Source: Thermomonospora catenispora (GTDB lineage: Bacteria; Actinomycetota; Actinomycetes; Streptosporangiales; Streptosporangiaceae). Taken from it: DNA of 64,000 nt. The DNA lies in NCBI RefSeq assembly GCF_006363815.1, contig NZ_RRYT01000006.1:124216-188215 (forward strand), given 5' to 3'. Position 1 is the stretch's first letter. Each line of letters begins with the position of its first letter. This document shows, in pieces, positions 42,552 through 53,978 of this stretch. The notes under the pieces are model-generated. The model ran no database searches and was not told the DNA's origin. It worked only from the letters and a program-made list of their open reading frames with translations. The translations under genes were made by a program, and so were the position numbers.

Positions 42552-43495
42552 GACCGTTCCTCGTCCTCAGGGTCGTCGGGCCGGTCGCCGCTCGGCTCCC
42601 GGGCACCCTCGTAGTCGTCGACCACCGTCACCTCGCCCTCGTCGTCGCCGGTCCAGATGACGTGCAGCTCCGCCATCGGCTCGGCCTGCTCGAACGTCAC
42701 CGCCTTCTCCCGGTACAGCTCCAGCAGCGCAAGGAACCGCGCCACGACCTCGAAGGTGCCCCGGGCGTCGGCGGTCAGCGTCCGGAACGTGGCCCGCCGC
42801 AGCCGCCGCAGGGCGGCGACCACGATGGCGGCCTGTTCGGCGACGCTGGCCTTCGGGGTGTACATGTGCTCGACCGACACCCCCGGCGGCGGCCCCTTGG
42901 GCGTCAGCGCCTTGGCGGCCAGCCGGGCGAACTCGACCGGGCCGAGCCCCAGGAACACCTCCGGCAGCTTGGTCGCGAACCGCGGCTCCAGCGGCACCGC
43001 GCGGGGGAACCGGCGGGACTCGGCCTCCATCCGCTCGGCGAGGACCTTGGCGACCTCCTTGTAGGCCCGATACTGCAGCAGCCGGACGAACAGCAGGTCG
43101 CGGGCCTCCAGCAGGGCCAGATCCTCCTCGTCGTCGACCTCGCCGGAGGGCAGCAGCCGGGCCGCCTTCAGGTCCAGCAGCGTGGCCGCCACCAGGAGGA
43201 AGTGGCTGGCCTGGTCCAGCTCCCAGTCCTGGCCCCGAGACCTGATGTAGGCGATGAACTCGTCGGTGACCTTGTGCAGCGACACCTCGGTGATGTCGAG
43301 CTTGTGCTTGGAGATCAGCGCCAGCAACAGGTCGAAGGGCCCCTCGAAGTTGTCCAGGTGGACCTGGAAGCCCTGCGACTGCCCGGTCTCCGCGGTGTCC
43401 GCCTGCGGTGCGGCGGCCCGCGGGTCGCCGGTGTCGGAGGCGGCGGCGTGCTTCACACGTAAGACCGTAACGGAATCGGGCCGATGCCCCGGCAT
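42548..43495 (-). CDS. scpA: Segregation and condensation protein A (kleisin)
   Basis: Up to 315 residues; the conserved kleisin starts at FQVHLDNFEGPFDLLLALISKHKLDI (about residue 43), and its C-terminal winged helix (AELHVIWTG) binds SMC heads. A charged tail follows. The start is uncertain: ATG at 43495 gives a leader with little conservation and a weak ribosome-binding site, while a GTG at 43456, close behind TACGGT, would suit a leaderless transcript. Works with ScpB and SMC in chromosome compaction. Confidence 0.92.
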   Translation of the reverse strand: MPGHRPDSVTVLRVKHAAASDTGDPRAAAPQADTAETGQSQGFQVHLDNFEGPFDLLLALISKHKLDITEVSLHKVTDEFIAYIRSRGQDWELDQASHFLLVAATLLDLKAARLLPSGEVDDEEDLALLEARDLLFVRLLQYRAYKEVAKVLAERMEAESRRFPRAVPLEPRFATKLPEVFLGLGPVEFARLAAKALTPKGPPPGVSVEHMYTPKASVAEQAAIVVAALRRLRRATFRTLTADARGTFEVVARFLALLELYREKAVTFEQAEPMAELHVIWTGDDEGEVTVVDDYEGAREPSGDRPDDPEDEERS

Positions 43496-43517
43496 CCGCA
43501 GCCGGCCCCGTCCGTGC

Positions 43518-44426
43518 TCAGCCGGCCTGGCTCCACCTCGCCAGGACCTCCTTGGCCAGCTCGCGATAGGCGTTGGCGCCCATCGAGGAGGGGTCGAAGT
43601 AGGTGATCGGCTCGCCGGCCACGGTCGCGTCGGGGAACCGGACCGTCCGGTTGATCACGGTGTGGAACACCCGGTCGCCGAACGCCTGCACGATCCGCTG
43701 CAGCACCTCCCGGGTGTGCAGGGTCCGCGAGTCGTACATGGTGCCGAGCACGCCGTCGATCTGCAGTTCCGGGTTGATCCGGGACTGCACCTTCTCGATC
43801 GTCTCCATCAGCAGCGCGACGCCGCGCATGGCGAAGTACTCGCACTCCAGCGGCACCAGCACGCCGTGGCTGGCGGCCAGCGCGTTCACCGTGAGCAGGC
43901 CCAGCGACGGCTGGCAGTCGATCAGGATGCAGTCGTACTCGGGAACCGCCGGCTTGAGCGCCTGGGCGAGGATGTACTCGCGTCCGACCTCGTGGACGAG
44001 CTGGACCTCCGCGCCCGACAGGTCGATGTTGCTGGGCAGCAGGTCCATGCCCTCCACGCCGGTGTCGATGACGATCTCCTCCCAGGAGACGTTGTTCTCC
44101 AGCAGGAGGTTGTGCACCGTCAGGTCGAGCTGGCGGGGGTCACCCTTGCCCAGGCCCACCGACAGGGCGCCCTGCGGGTCGAAATCGACCAACAGCACCC
44201 GGCGGCCGAGCTCGGCCAGCGCCGCACCCAGATTGATGGTGGTGGTGGTCTTGCCGACGCCGCCCTTCTGGTTGCAGATCGACACGATGCGCGCTGGCCC
44301 GTGCTCGGTCAGCGGCTCGGGCTCGGGGAACTCGGGCAGGGGCCGCCCCGTCGGCCCGATCGCCTGGCGGGGGTCGGTCAGGGCTGCCGGGATCTCGGTC
44401 TCGGCGGCCTCTGGCGTACTGGTCAC
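43518..44426 (-). CDS. parA: ParA/MinD family ATPase of the scpAB cluster
   Basis: A 302-residue ParA-like ATPase with deviant Walker A CNQKGGVGKTTTT (about residue 51), Walker A' VDFDPQG and Walker B LIDCQPSLG. This is the stand-alone copy always found beside scpA in actinobacteria, distinct from the parAB pair at the origin; no parB gene is adjacent. It may assist positioning of SMC-ScpAB (inference). GTG start with GGGAAGG 10 nt upstream. Confidence 0.92.
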   Translation of the reverse strand: MTSTPEAAETEIPAALTDPRQAIGPTGRPLPEFPEPEPLTEHGPARIVSICNQKGGVGKTTTTINLGAALAELGRRVLLVDFDPQGALSVGLGKGDPRQLDLTVHNLLLENNVSWEEIVIDTGVEGMDLLPSNIDLSGAEVQLVHEVGREYILAQALKPAVPEYDCILIDCQPSLGLLTVNALAASHGVLVPLECEYFAMRGVALLMETIEKVQSRINPELQIDGVLGTMYDSRTLHTREVLQRIVQAFGDRVFHTVINRTVRFPDATVAGEPITYFDPSSMGANAYRELAKEVLARWSQAG

Positions 44427-44533
44427 GGCTTTCGAACCTTCCCGGGGCCTGGTTACCGTCCAAAACGGGGACTTTAGGGGCCCGTCGCCATGCTCTCAAG
44501 CCGACGCGCGGTGACCCCGACGACCGGGCCGGG

Positions 44534-45460
44534 TCAGATCCCGGCCCGGGGATGGGCTTCGGCGTACGCGTCGCGCACCTCGCACGGCAGCCGATCGCAC
44601 TCCGTCCCGCCGGCGTGCCCGAGCAGTCGCCGCACGAGCCGGACGTCGGCGCCGGCGTCCAGCAGATGGGCGGCGAACGAGTGCCGCAGCGTGTGCGGGG
44701 ACACCCCGGCCAGCCGAGCCCGTTCGGCGGCGGCCCGCAGCACCATCCACGCCCCCTGCCGGGACAGCCTCCCGCCGCGGGCGTTCAGGAACAGCGCCGG
44801 GCCGCCCGCGCCGTCCCGCGCCAGCCGCGGGCGGGCGTGCCGCAGATAGTCCCGCACGGCCCCGCGGGCGGGCGCGCCGAGCGGCACCAGCCGGACCCGG
44901 CCGCCCGGCCCGGCGACCCGGACCGACCCGACGCCCAGATCGACGTCGCCGACGTCCAGCCCGACCGCCTCGGAGATCCGCGTCCCCGAGGCGTACAGCA
45001 GCTCCAGCAGCGCCCGGTCCCGCAGCCCGCGCGGGGCGTCGTCGGAGGCGACGGCGGCCAGCAGCCGCTCCACCTCGGCGACCGAGATCGCCCTGGGGGC
45101 GTGGCGCGGCGCGGCGGGCGCCCGCACCCCGGCGGCGGGATCGGCGGGGGCAAGCCCGCGCTGCGCGGCGAACCGGTGCAGCCCGCGGATCGCCGCCGCC
45201 GCGCGGGCCGTCGAACGCGCCGACAACGGCGGCCGGTCCGGCCCGCCCTCGCGCAGCGTCGCCAGGAAGTCCAGCACATCGGCCTCGGTGACCTCGCTGA
45301 TGGCGTGCCGGCCCCGGGCGTCCAGCATGTGCACGTACCGGCTCAGGTCATGCCGGTAGGAGCGCAGCGTGTTGGCGGCCAGCCCGCGTTCGGCGGCCAG
45401 ATGCGTCAGATAGCCGTGCACGGCCGTGTGCAACGTGACCTCCGCCGCCACGTTCGGCAC
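44534..45460 (-). CDS. xerD: XerD-like tyrosine recombinase lacking the catalytic tyrosine
   Basis: A 308-residue protein with the SAM-like N-terminal core-binding domain and the catalytic domain of XerD, at the standard xerD position before parA. Arg161 (GTRISE), His256-x-x-Arg259 (HTLRH) and His282 (LGHA) are present. After LGHA, where XerD has about 16 residues containing the nucleophile (IYTHV), only 12 unrelated residues occur (GGTECDRLPCEV) before the normal ending RDAYAEAHPRA. The Tyr is absent in all three frames. The beta-hairpin Lys (GKG.K in relatives) reads GPGGR here. So it is likely unable to cleave DNA, though it may still bind it. Start ATG at 45460. Confidence 0.88.
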   Translation of the reverse strand: MPNVAAEVTLHTAVHGYLTHLAAERGLAANTLRSYRHDLSRYVHMLDARGRHAISEVTEADVLDFLATLREGGPDRPPLSARSTARAAAAIRGLHRFAAQRGLAPADPAAGVRAPAAPRHAPRAISVAEVERLLAAVASDDAPRGLRDRALLELLYASGTRISEAVGLDVGDVDLGVGSVRVAGPGGRVRLVPLGAPARGAVRDYLRHARPRLARDGAGGPALFLNARGGRLSRQGAWMVLRAAAERARLAGVSPHTLRHSFAAHLLDAGADVRLVRRLLGHAGGTECDRLPCEVRDAYAEAHPRAGI

Positions 45461-45533
45461 TCCCGTCCCGCTCGTACCCGCCGATGTCGGACCCGCCCAT
45501 CATGCCGGGTGCGCGACCGGTACGCGGCGAACG

Positions 45534-47923
<2,390 letters not shown>

Positions 47924-48028
47924 TCAGCAGGTGGCCGCGGCCGGGCCCGGAGCGCCCGGCCCGGCCGTCGAAACGCACGCAGCCCCTCCGCCGCGCCGTC
48001 GAAACCGAAGCCGCTGAGCGGGCCGCAC

Positions 48029-48063
48029 GACGGCTCCGGCATCGGGCGGCCGCCGGAGCCGTC
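48029..48063 (-). terminator. Hairpin downstream of the coiled-coil gene
   Basis: GACGGCTCCGGC pairs with GCCGGAGCCGTC (12 bp), 11-nt loop; outer bases around 48015 and 48080 can extend it partly. It lies 15 nt past the stop of the coiled-coil gene on the minus strand. Confidence 0.65.
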
Positions 48064-48077
48064 CGCCGACGGGCCGC

Positions 48078-49790
48078 TCAGACCCGCGGCACGGCGTTGG
48101 GCATGATGGTGCGCAGCTGCCGCGTCAGCTCGTCGATCAGGTTGCGGGCCTGGTCGGCGGCGGTCCGGGCGGCGTCGCGCTCCTGGGATATCTCCGCCAG
48201 CGCGGTGCGCTGCTCGGTGACCGCCTGCGCCAGCTGGTCCACCCACTGGTCGCGCTCGGCCAGCTTCTCGGCGATCGCGTCGCGCTCGGCGGCCAGCTTC
48301 CGCATCGCGGCGACCGCGTTGTCGCGCTCCCGGCCGGCCTGCTCGGCGCGGCCACGGGCCAGCGTGGCCTCCGAATCGGCGCGGGCCTGCGCCTGCAGGG
48401 CCGCCTCGCGCTGCTTCTCGGCGGCCCTCGCCGCCTCCAGCGCCTGCTGACGCTCGTTCTCCAGCTCGGCGGCGCGTCGCCGTTCGGCCTCCGCCTCCTT
48501 GGTCGCGGCGGCGACGGCGTGCTGCAGATTGGCGGCGGTCATCTCGGCCTCGTTGAGCTTGGCGCGCACCGCGGCCAGCTCGGCATGGGCGGTCTCCAGC
48601 GCCCGCGACAGCTCGGCCGCCTGCTCGGCCATCCGGTCCCGCTCGGACTCCGCACCGCGCCGTGCGGCGACCGCGTCCTCCATCGCCCGGTGCGCCTCGT
48701 CGCGGGCCTCGCGCATGGAGTCGCGCTGGGCCATCGCCTGGCGGGCGGTGTTCTCGGCCTCGGCCGCCCGCTGCTCGGCCTGGACCCGGGCCTGGTTGGC
48801 CTGCTCGGCGCGCTGCTCGGCCTCGGCGGCCAGCCGCTCGGCCTGCTCGGCCTGGGCACGGGCCTGCTGAGCCTGGTTCCACGCGGCGGCCGCATCCCGC
48901 TGCGCCGACTCCCGCTCCGCCTGCAAGGCCGCGATCTGCGCCGCGGCCTCATTGGCCGCCTCGGCCATCCGCCGCTCGGCCTCCGCCGCCCGCAGCTCCG
49001 CCTGCTCGGCCCGCCGCTCGGCCTCCGCCGCCCGCAACTCGGCCTGCTCGGCCCGCCGCTCGGTCTGCTCGGCCTGGGCACGGGCCTGCTGAGCCTGGTT
49101 CCACGCGGCGGCCGCATCCCGCTGCGCCGACTCCCGCTCCGCCTGCAAGGCCGCGATCTGCGCCGCGGCCTCATTGGCCGCCTCGGCCATCCGCCGCTCG
49201 GCCTCCGCCGCCCGCAACTCGGCCTGCTCGGCCCGCCGCTCGGTCTGCTCGGCCTGGGCACGGGCCTGCTGAGCCTGGTTCCACGCGGCGGCCGCATCCC
49301 GCTGCGCCGACTCCCGCTCCGCCTGCAAGGCCGCGATCTGCGCCGCGGCCTCATTGGCCGCCTCGGCCATCCGCCGCTCGGCCTCCGCCGCCCGCAGCTC
49401 CGCCTGCTCGGCCCGCCGCTCGGCCTCCGCCGCCCGCAACTCGGCCTGCTCGGCCTGCCCGCGGGCACGCTGCACCTCGCCCCAGGCCGCGGCGGCGTCG
49501 CGCTGCGCGGACTCCTTCTCCTGCTGCAGCGTGGCCAGCTCACCGGTGACCTCGGCGACCCTGCGCTCGCCGGCGGCCAGCGCGTCCCCGATGAGGTCGG
49601 CCATCTGCCGCAGCCGCTCGACGATGTCCCAGGGCTGGGCGTCGTGCTGCTCGGCGCTCCGGGAGCCCTGCTGGGCCGCCGCGGACGCCGTGGGCACCAC
49701 GGGCTGCGGTCCCGAGTCGGGCCCCAGCACCGGCCATGCCGAACCCACGTCCTGGACCGGCCGGTGACCCGATCCGTTGAGATCGCTCAC
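48078..49790 (-). CDS. Alanine/glutamate-rich coiled-coil protein with tandem repeats
   Basis: A 570-residue protein. After about 50 residues of low-complexity N-terminus comes WDIVERLRQMADLIGDALAAGERR, and then an almost continuous coiled coil to the end, rich in Ala, Glu, Gln and Arg. Central residues contain three long copies of a unit with AEAERRMAEAANEAAAQIAAL and RESAQRDAAAAWNQAQQARAQ, of 60 and 74 residues, the difference being 14 residues (two heptads). The C-terminus ends IDELTRQLRTIMPNAVPRV without a membrane anchor. GTG at 49790 has GAGGGGA upstream; a GTG at 49889 with GGGGGAA is an alternative. Function unknown; a scaffold or filament-forming role is conceivable. Confidence 0.75.
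   Translation of the reverse strand: MSDLNGSGHRPVQDVGSAWPVLGPDSGPQPVVPTASAAAQQGSRSAEQHDAQPWDIVERLRQMADLIGDALAAGERRVAEVTGELATLQQEKESAQRDAAAAWGEVQRARGQAEQAELRAAEAERRAEQAELRAAEAERRMAEAANEAAAQIAALQAERESAQRDAAAAWNQAQQARAQAEQTERRAEQAELRAAEAERRMAEAANEAAAQIAALQAERESAQRDAAAAWNQAQQARAQAEQTERRAEQAELRAAEAERRAEQAELRAAEAERRMAEAANEAAAQIAALQAERESAQRDAAAAWNQAQQARAQAEQAERLAAEAEQRAEQANQARVQAEQRAAEAENTARQAMAQRDSMREARDEAHRAMEDAVAARRGAESERDRMAEQAAELSRALETAHAELAAVRAKLNEAEMTAANLQHAVAAATKEAEAERRRAAELENERQQALEAARAAEKQREAALQAQARADSEATLARGRAEQAGRERDNAVAAMRKLAAERDAIAEKLAERDQWVDQLAQAVTEQRTALAEISQERDAARTAADQARNLIDELTRQLRTIMPNAVPRV
48841..49396. repeat. Tandem 180/222-bp coding repeats of the coiled-coil gene
   Basis: 49021-49200 is repeated base for base at 49201-49380 and continues for about 16 more. 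A third copy, shifted by 222 bp, begins at 48841 and is nearly identical over about 170 bp. A 42-bp subunit accounts for the difference in length. Identity at synonymous positions indicates recent duplication or gene conversion. Confidence 0.95.
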
Positions 49791-49944
49791 TTGTCCCCTC
49801 GCCTGGAGGCTCGGAGCCGCGTTCGCCGGCTCACCCTGCTTCTTGGTTCGCTCGTGGTCTGCTGCGTTCGTCGCCCTGAGGCTCCCCACAACGTTCCCCC
49901 ACGAACTCTAGTGCCGATCAGCACAGCGTTTGCCCTGTTTGGGG

Positions 49945-50992
<1,048 letters not shown>

Positions 50993-51063
50993 GCCGCGCC
51001 GTCCTCTCCCTCACCGCCCTCTCCTTCGAATCGGCCGATCCGCATCAGGGCGGCACACCTCAT

Positions 51064-51080
51064 ACCGAATCTTGTTCGGT
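51064..51080. promoter_or_regulatory. 7-3-7 operator upstream of the thiolase-like gene
   Basis: ACCGAAT-CTT-GTTCGGT, 48 bp before the start at 51129. Same layout as 52773-52789, with one arm mismatch. Probable site of a TetR-type regulator encoded elsewhere. Confidence 0.7.
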
Positions 51081-51128
51081 ACGGTGTCGAGCGACATGTT
51101 CCGGTTCTGGAGAGGGCGATGAGGATCC

Positions 51129-52295
51129 ATGGGTGAGAGTGCGGCGATCGCCGGACTCGGGATGACCGAGCTGGGCAAGGTGTACGGGCGCAGCGCGCGC
51201 CGGCTGGCCGCCGACGCGGTGCGGCGCGCGGTCGCCGACGCGGGGCTCGGCCTGGCCGACCTGGACGGGCTGGTGGTCAGCCACGGGATGAGCGGGTCCC
51301 CCGGCGTCGAGCTGGCCGCCGCGCTCGGGCTGCGGGACCTGCGGGTGCTGACCCAGATGAACGCCTTCGGCGCCACCGCCGGAGCCATGGTCGCCTATGC
51401 GGCCATGTCGGTGATCAGCGGCGCCGCGACCACCGTGGCCTGCGTGTTCGCCGACGCGCCGCTGCGGCCCAAGCAGTCCTCGGGCGCGGCCTACGAGCGC
51501 AGCGCCAGGGAGTGGTACGGCTACGGCGGCATGACCGCCGCGCTGGGCTTCCGCAGCGTCAACGCCCTGTACGCGCTGGCCGCGCGGCGGCACATGCTCC
51601 GCTACGGCACCACCAGCGAGCAGTTCGGCGCGATCGCGGTCAGCACGCGGCGGTGGGCGACCATGAACCCGCTGGCCCAGATGCGCGACCCGATCACTCT
51701 GGAGGACCACCAGAGCTCCCGCTGGGTGGCCGAGCCGCTGCACCTGCTGGACTGCTGCCTGGTGTCCAACGGGGCGATCGCGGTGGTGATCACCTCCGCG
51801 GACCGGGCCCGGGACCTGGCCCGTCCGCCCGTGCACATCTGGGGCTGGGGGCAGGGGCACCCGGGGCACCGCAGGGAGCGCGGCAGCGAGTTCGGGCTCA
51901 CCACCGGCGCGGCGATCTCCGGGCCGATCGCCATGAAGATGGCCGGGGTGACCGTCTCGGACATCGACCTGTGCCAGCTGTACGACTGCTACACCTACAC
52001 GGTCCTGGTCTCGCTGGAGGACTACGGATTCTGCGCCAAGGGCGAGGGCGGGGCGTTCGTGGAGTCCGGGGCGCTCAGCCCGGGCGGCTCGCTGCCCACC
52101 AACACCGGCGGCGGACAGCTGTCGGGCTACTACATGTGGGGCATGACGCCGCTGTCGGAGGCGGTCATCCAGGCCCGCGGCGACGGCGGCGAGCGCCAGG
52201 TCGCCAAGCGGGACGTGATCCTGGTCAGCGGCAACGGCGGCATCCTGGACCACCACTCGACCCTGATCCTCAGCCCGCACCGGAAGGAGGCCTAG
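51129..52295 (+). CDS. Thiolase-like protein (Ltp2-like), probable aldolase subunit
   Basis: A 388-residue protein of the SCP2-thiolase fold. The nucleophilic Cys of thiolases (ACASG) is replaced: this protein reads MNAFGATAG around residues 78-84. The usual GGxxAxGHPxG His is also changed (GGGQLSGYYMWG has Tyr). Such Cys-less, Tyr-bearing versions resemble Ltp2, which with a DUF35 protein cleaves a CoA thioester side chain as an aldolase in steroid degradation. The next gene is exactly such a DUF35 partner, 3 bp away. A Tyr-rich stretch LYDCYTYTVL fits. ATG with GAGGA close upstream. Preceded by the 7-3-7 operator. Confidence 0.85.
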   Translation: MGESAAIAGLGMTELGKVYGRSARRLAADAVRRAVADAGLGLADLDGLVVSHGMSGSPGVELAAALGLRDLRVLTQMNAFGATAGAMVAYAAMSVISGAATTVACVFADAPLRPKQSSGAAYERSAREWYGYGGMTAALGFRSVNALYALAARRHMLRYGTTSEQFGAIAVSTRRWATMNPLAQMRDPITLEDHQSSRWVAEPLHLLDCCLVSNGAIAVVITSADRARDLARPPVHIWGWGQGHPGHRRERGSEFGLTTGAAISGPIAMKMAGVTVSDIDLCQLYDCYTYTVLVSLEDYGFCAKGEGGAFVESGALSPGGSLPTNTGGGQLSGYYMWGMTPLSEAVIQARGDGGERQVAKRDVILVSGNGGILDHHSTLILSPHRKEA

Positions 52296-52298
52296 GCC

Positions 52299-52733
52299 AT
52301 GGGGGCCATGGAGACCACGAAGACCACGGAGACCGTGGAAATCGGCGTTCTGCACCGGGACGGCCGCACCGACCCGTTCTTCGACGGCGCGGCCGAGGAC
52401 CGGCTGGTGATCCGTCGGTGCGAGCCGTGCGGCCGCTGGTACGCGCCCGATCAGTCGGGCTGCCCGGACTGCGGCGCCGACAGGCTGTCCTGGGCCCCGG
52501 CGTCCGGGGAGGCGACCCTGGTGACGTGGACGGTGCTGCACGGGCGGCCGGCCGAGGACGGCACGGCGCCGCCGCCGACGATCCTGGGGCTGGTGGAGCT
52601 GGCCGAGGGGCCGTGGCTGAACGCCCGGCTGGACGGCGTGGACGCCGGCGCGCTGCGCGAGGGGCTGCCGCTGCGGGCGTCGTTCGTGCACCCCGCCCAG
52701 GGCGAGCCCTATCTGCTGTTCCGGCCGGCCTGA
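52299..52733 (+). CDS. DUF35 OB-fold acyl-CoA-associated zinc protein
   Basis: A 144-residue protein with an N-terminal helical hairpin, a rubredoxin-like zinc ribbon (CEPCGRWYAPDQSGCPDC: two CxxC pairs) and a C-terminal OB-fold (VTWTVLHGRP...LGLVELAEGPWLNARL). DUF35 proteins pair with thiolases or thiolase-like enzymes to hold the acyl-CoA. GGAAGGAGG precedes the ATG and overlaps the end of the thiolase-like gene; a second ATG lies 9 nt on. Operon with its partner. Confidence 0.92.
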   Translation: MGAMETTKTTETVEIGVLHRDGRTDPFFDGAAEDRLVIRRCEPCGRWYAPDQSGCPDCGADRLSWAPASGEATLVTWTVLHGRPAEDGTAPPPTILGLVELAEGPWLNARLDGVDAGALREGLPLRASFVHPAQGEPYLLFRPA

Positions 52734-52772
52734 GCGGGTCCGGCCGGTCTGAGCGGGGTGGACACCCCCTGG

Positions 52773-52789
52773 ACCGAATGACATTCGGT
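52773..52789. promoter_or_regulatory. 7-3-7 operator upstream of the nitronate monooxygenase gene
   Basis: ACCGAAT-GAC-ATTCGGT, perfect arms; with flanking bases the repeat grows to 23 bp (52770-52792). It ends just before TAGCGT (52794-52799), a -10 box 7 nt from the ATG at 52807, so repressor binding would block this promoter and the mRNA is probably leaderless. Confidence 0.8.
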
Positions 52790-52806
52790 CCAGTAGCGTA
52801 CGCGGC

Positions 52807-53970
52807 ATGCGTACCGAGGTCTGCGAGATGTTCGGCATCGAGTTCCCGCTGTTCGCCTTCAGCCACTGCCGCGACGTGGTCGCCGCGGTGACCAACGCGG
52901 GGGGCTTCGGGGTGCTGGGCGCCGTCGCCTACACCCCCGACCGGCTCGAAGAGGAACTGCGCTGGATCGACGAACACGTCGGCGGCCGCCCCTACGGGGT
53001 GGACGTGCTGGTGCCCGCCAAGCTCGACCTCGGCGACGCCCCCGACCCCTCCCAGGGGGGCGGCGGGCTGGCGGCGATGCTGGCCGCGGTCCCCCGGGAG
53101 CACTGGGCGTTCCTGCGGGACCTGTTCGACCGGCACGGCGTCCCGCAGCCGGACTTCGAGGCCGCACGCCGCTCCACCGCCCGCGGCGTCGGCGCGCAGG
53201 TCACCGAACAGGGCGCCGCCGATCTCATCGAGGTCGCCCTGAACCACCCCATCCGGCTGATCGCCAGCGCCCTCGGCACCCCGCCGCCCCGCATGATCGA
53301 AGCCGCCAAGAAGGCCGGCGTCCCGGTCGCCGCGCTGGTCGGCACCGCCGAGCACGCCCGCCGCCAGGCCGCCGCCGGGGTCGACCTGATCGTCGCCCAG
53401 GGCGGCGAGGCGGGCGGGCACACCGGCGAGATCTCCACGATGGTGCTGGTCCCCGAGGTCGTCGACACCGTCGCCCCGCTTCCCGTGCTGGCCGCGGGCG
53501 GCATCGCCACCGGACGCCAGATGGCCGCGGCGATGGCGCTCGGGGCCTCGGGCGTGTGGTGCGGATCGGTCTGGCTGACCACCGAGGAGGCCGAGACCCC
53601 GCCGCACGTCAAGGAGAAGATGCTGGCCGCCACCTCGCGCGACACCGTCCGCTCCCGGTCGCGCACCGGCAAGCCGGCCCGTCAGCTCCGCTCCGCCTGG
53701 ACCGACGCCTGGGAGGGCCCCGAGAGCCCCGGATCGCTGGGGATGCCGCTGCAGATGGTGCTCGCCGAGGGCGCCATGCGGCACATCAACAAGGTCGCCG
53801 AGAGCGGCCACGAGGGCGCCCGCGCGCTGGCCAACTACTTCGTCGGGCAGTGCGTGGGACTGATGAACAGCGTGCGTCCCGCCCGCCAGGTCGTCTACGA
53901 CATGGTGCAGGAGTTCGCCGAGGCGCTGGACCGGCTCAACGCGATCACCGGCTCGACCGACCCCGACTGA
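52807..53970 (+). CDS. Nitronate monooxygenase family FMN protein
   Basis: A 387-residue TIM-barrel flavoprotein of the nitronate monooxygenase/2-nitropropane dioxygenase family. Motifs: FSHCRDVVAAVTNAGGFGVLG at the N-terminus, AQGGEAGGHTGE (the catalytic-site histidine loop) and LAAGGIATGRQMAAAMALGASGVWCG (phosphate binding of FMN). Family members often sit in acyl-CoA or propionate-related clusters and may be enoyl-reductase-like; here control by the same operator as the thiolase-like pair supports a joint pathway. No Shine-Dalgarno; leaderless start at 52807 likely. Confidence 0.9.
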   Translation: MRTEVCEMFGIEFPLFAFSHCRDVVAAVTNAGGFGVLGAVAYTPDRLEEELRWIDEHVGGRPYGVDVLVPAKLDLGDAPDPSQGGGGLAAMLAAVPREHWAFLRDLFDRHGVPQPDFEAARRSTARGVGAQVTEQGAADLIEVALNHPIRLIASALGTPPPRMIEAAKKAGVPVAALVGTAEHARRQAAAGVDLIVAQGGEAGGHTGEISTMVLVPEVVDTVAPLPVLAAGGIATGRQMAAAMALGASGVWCGSVWLTTEEAETPPHVKEKMLAATSRDTVRSRSRTGKPARQLRSAWTDAWEGPESPGSLGMPLQMVLAEGAMRHINKVAESGHEGARALANYFVGQCVGLMNSVRPARQVVYDMVQEFAEALDRLNAITGSTDPD

Positions 53971-53978
53971 CGCCCCGC

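Noticed and set aside
44534-45460. XerD-like gene as part of a mobile element
   Set aside because: Its position in the parA-scpAB-pyrG core block is the normal chromosomal xerD place and there are no attachment repeats or phage genes around.
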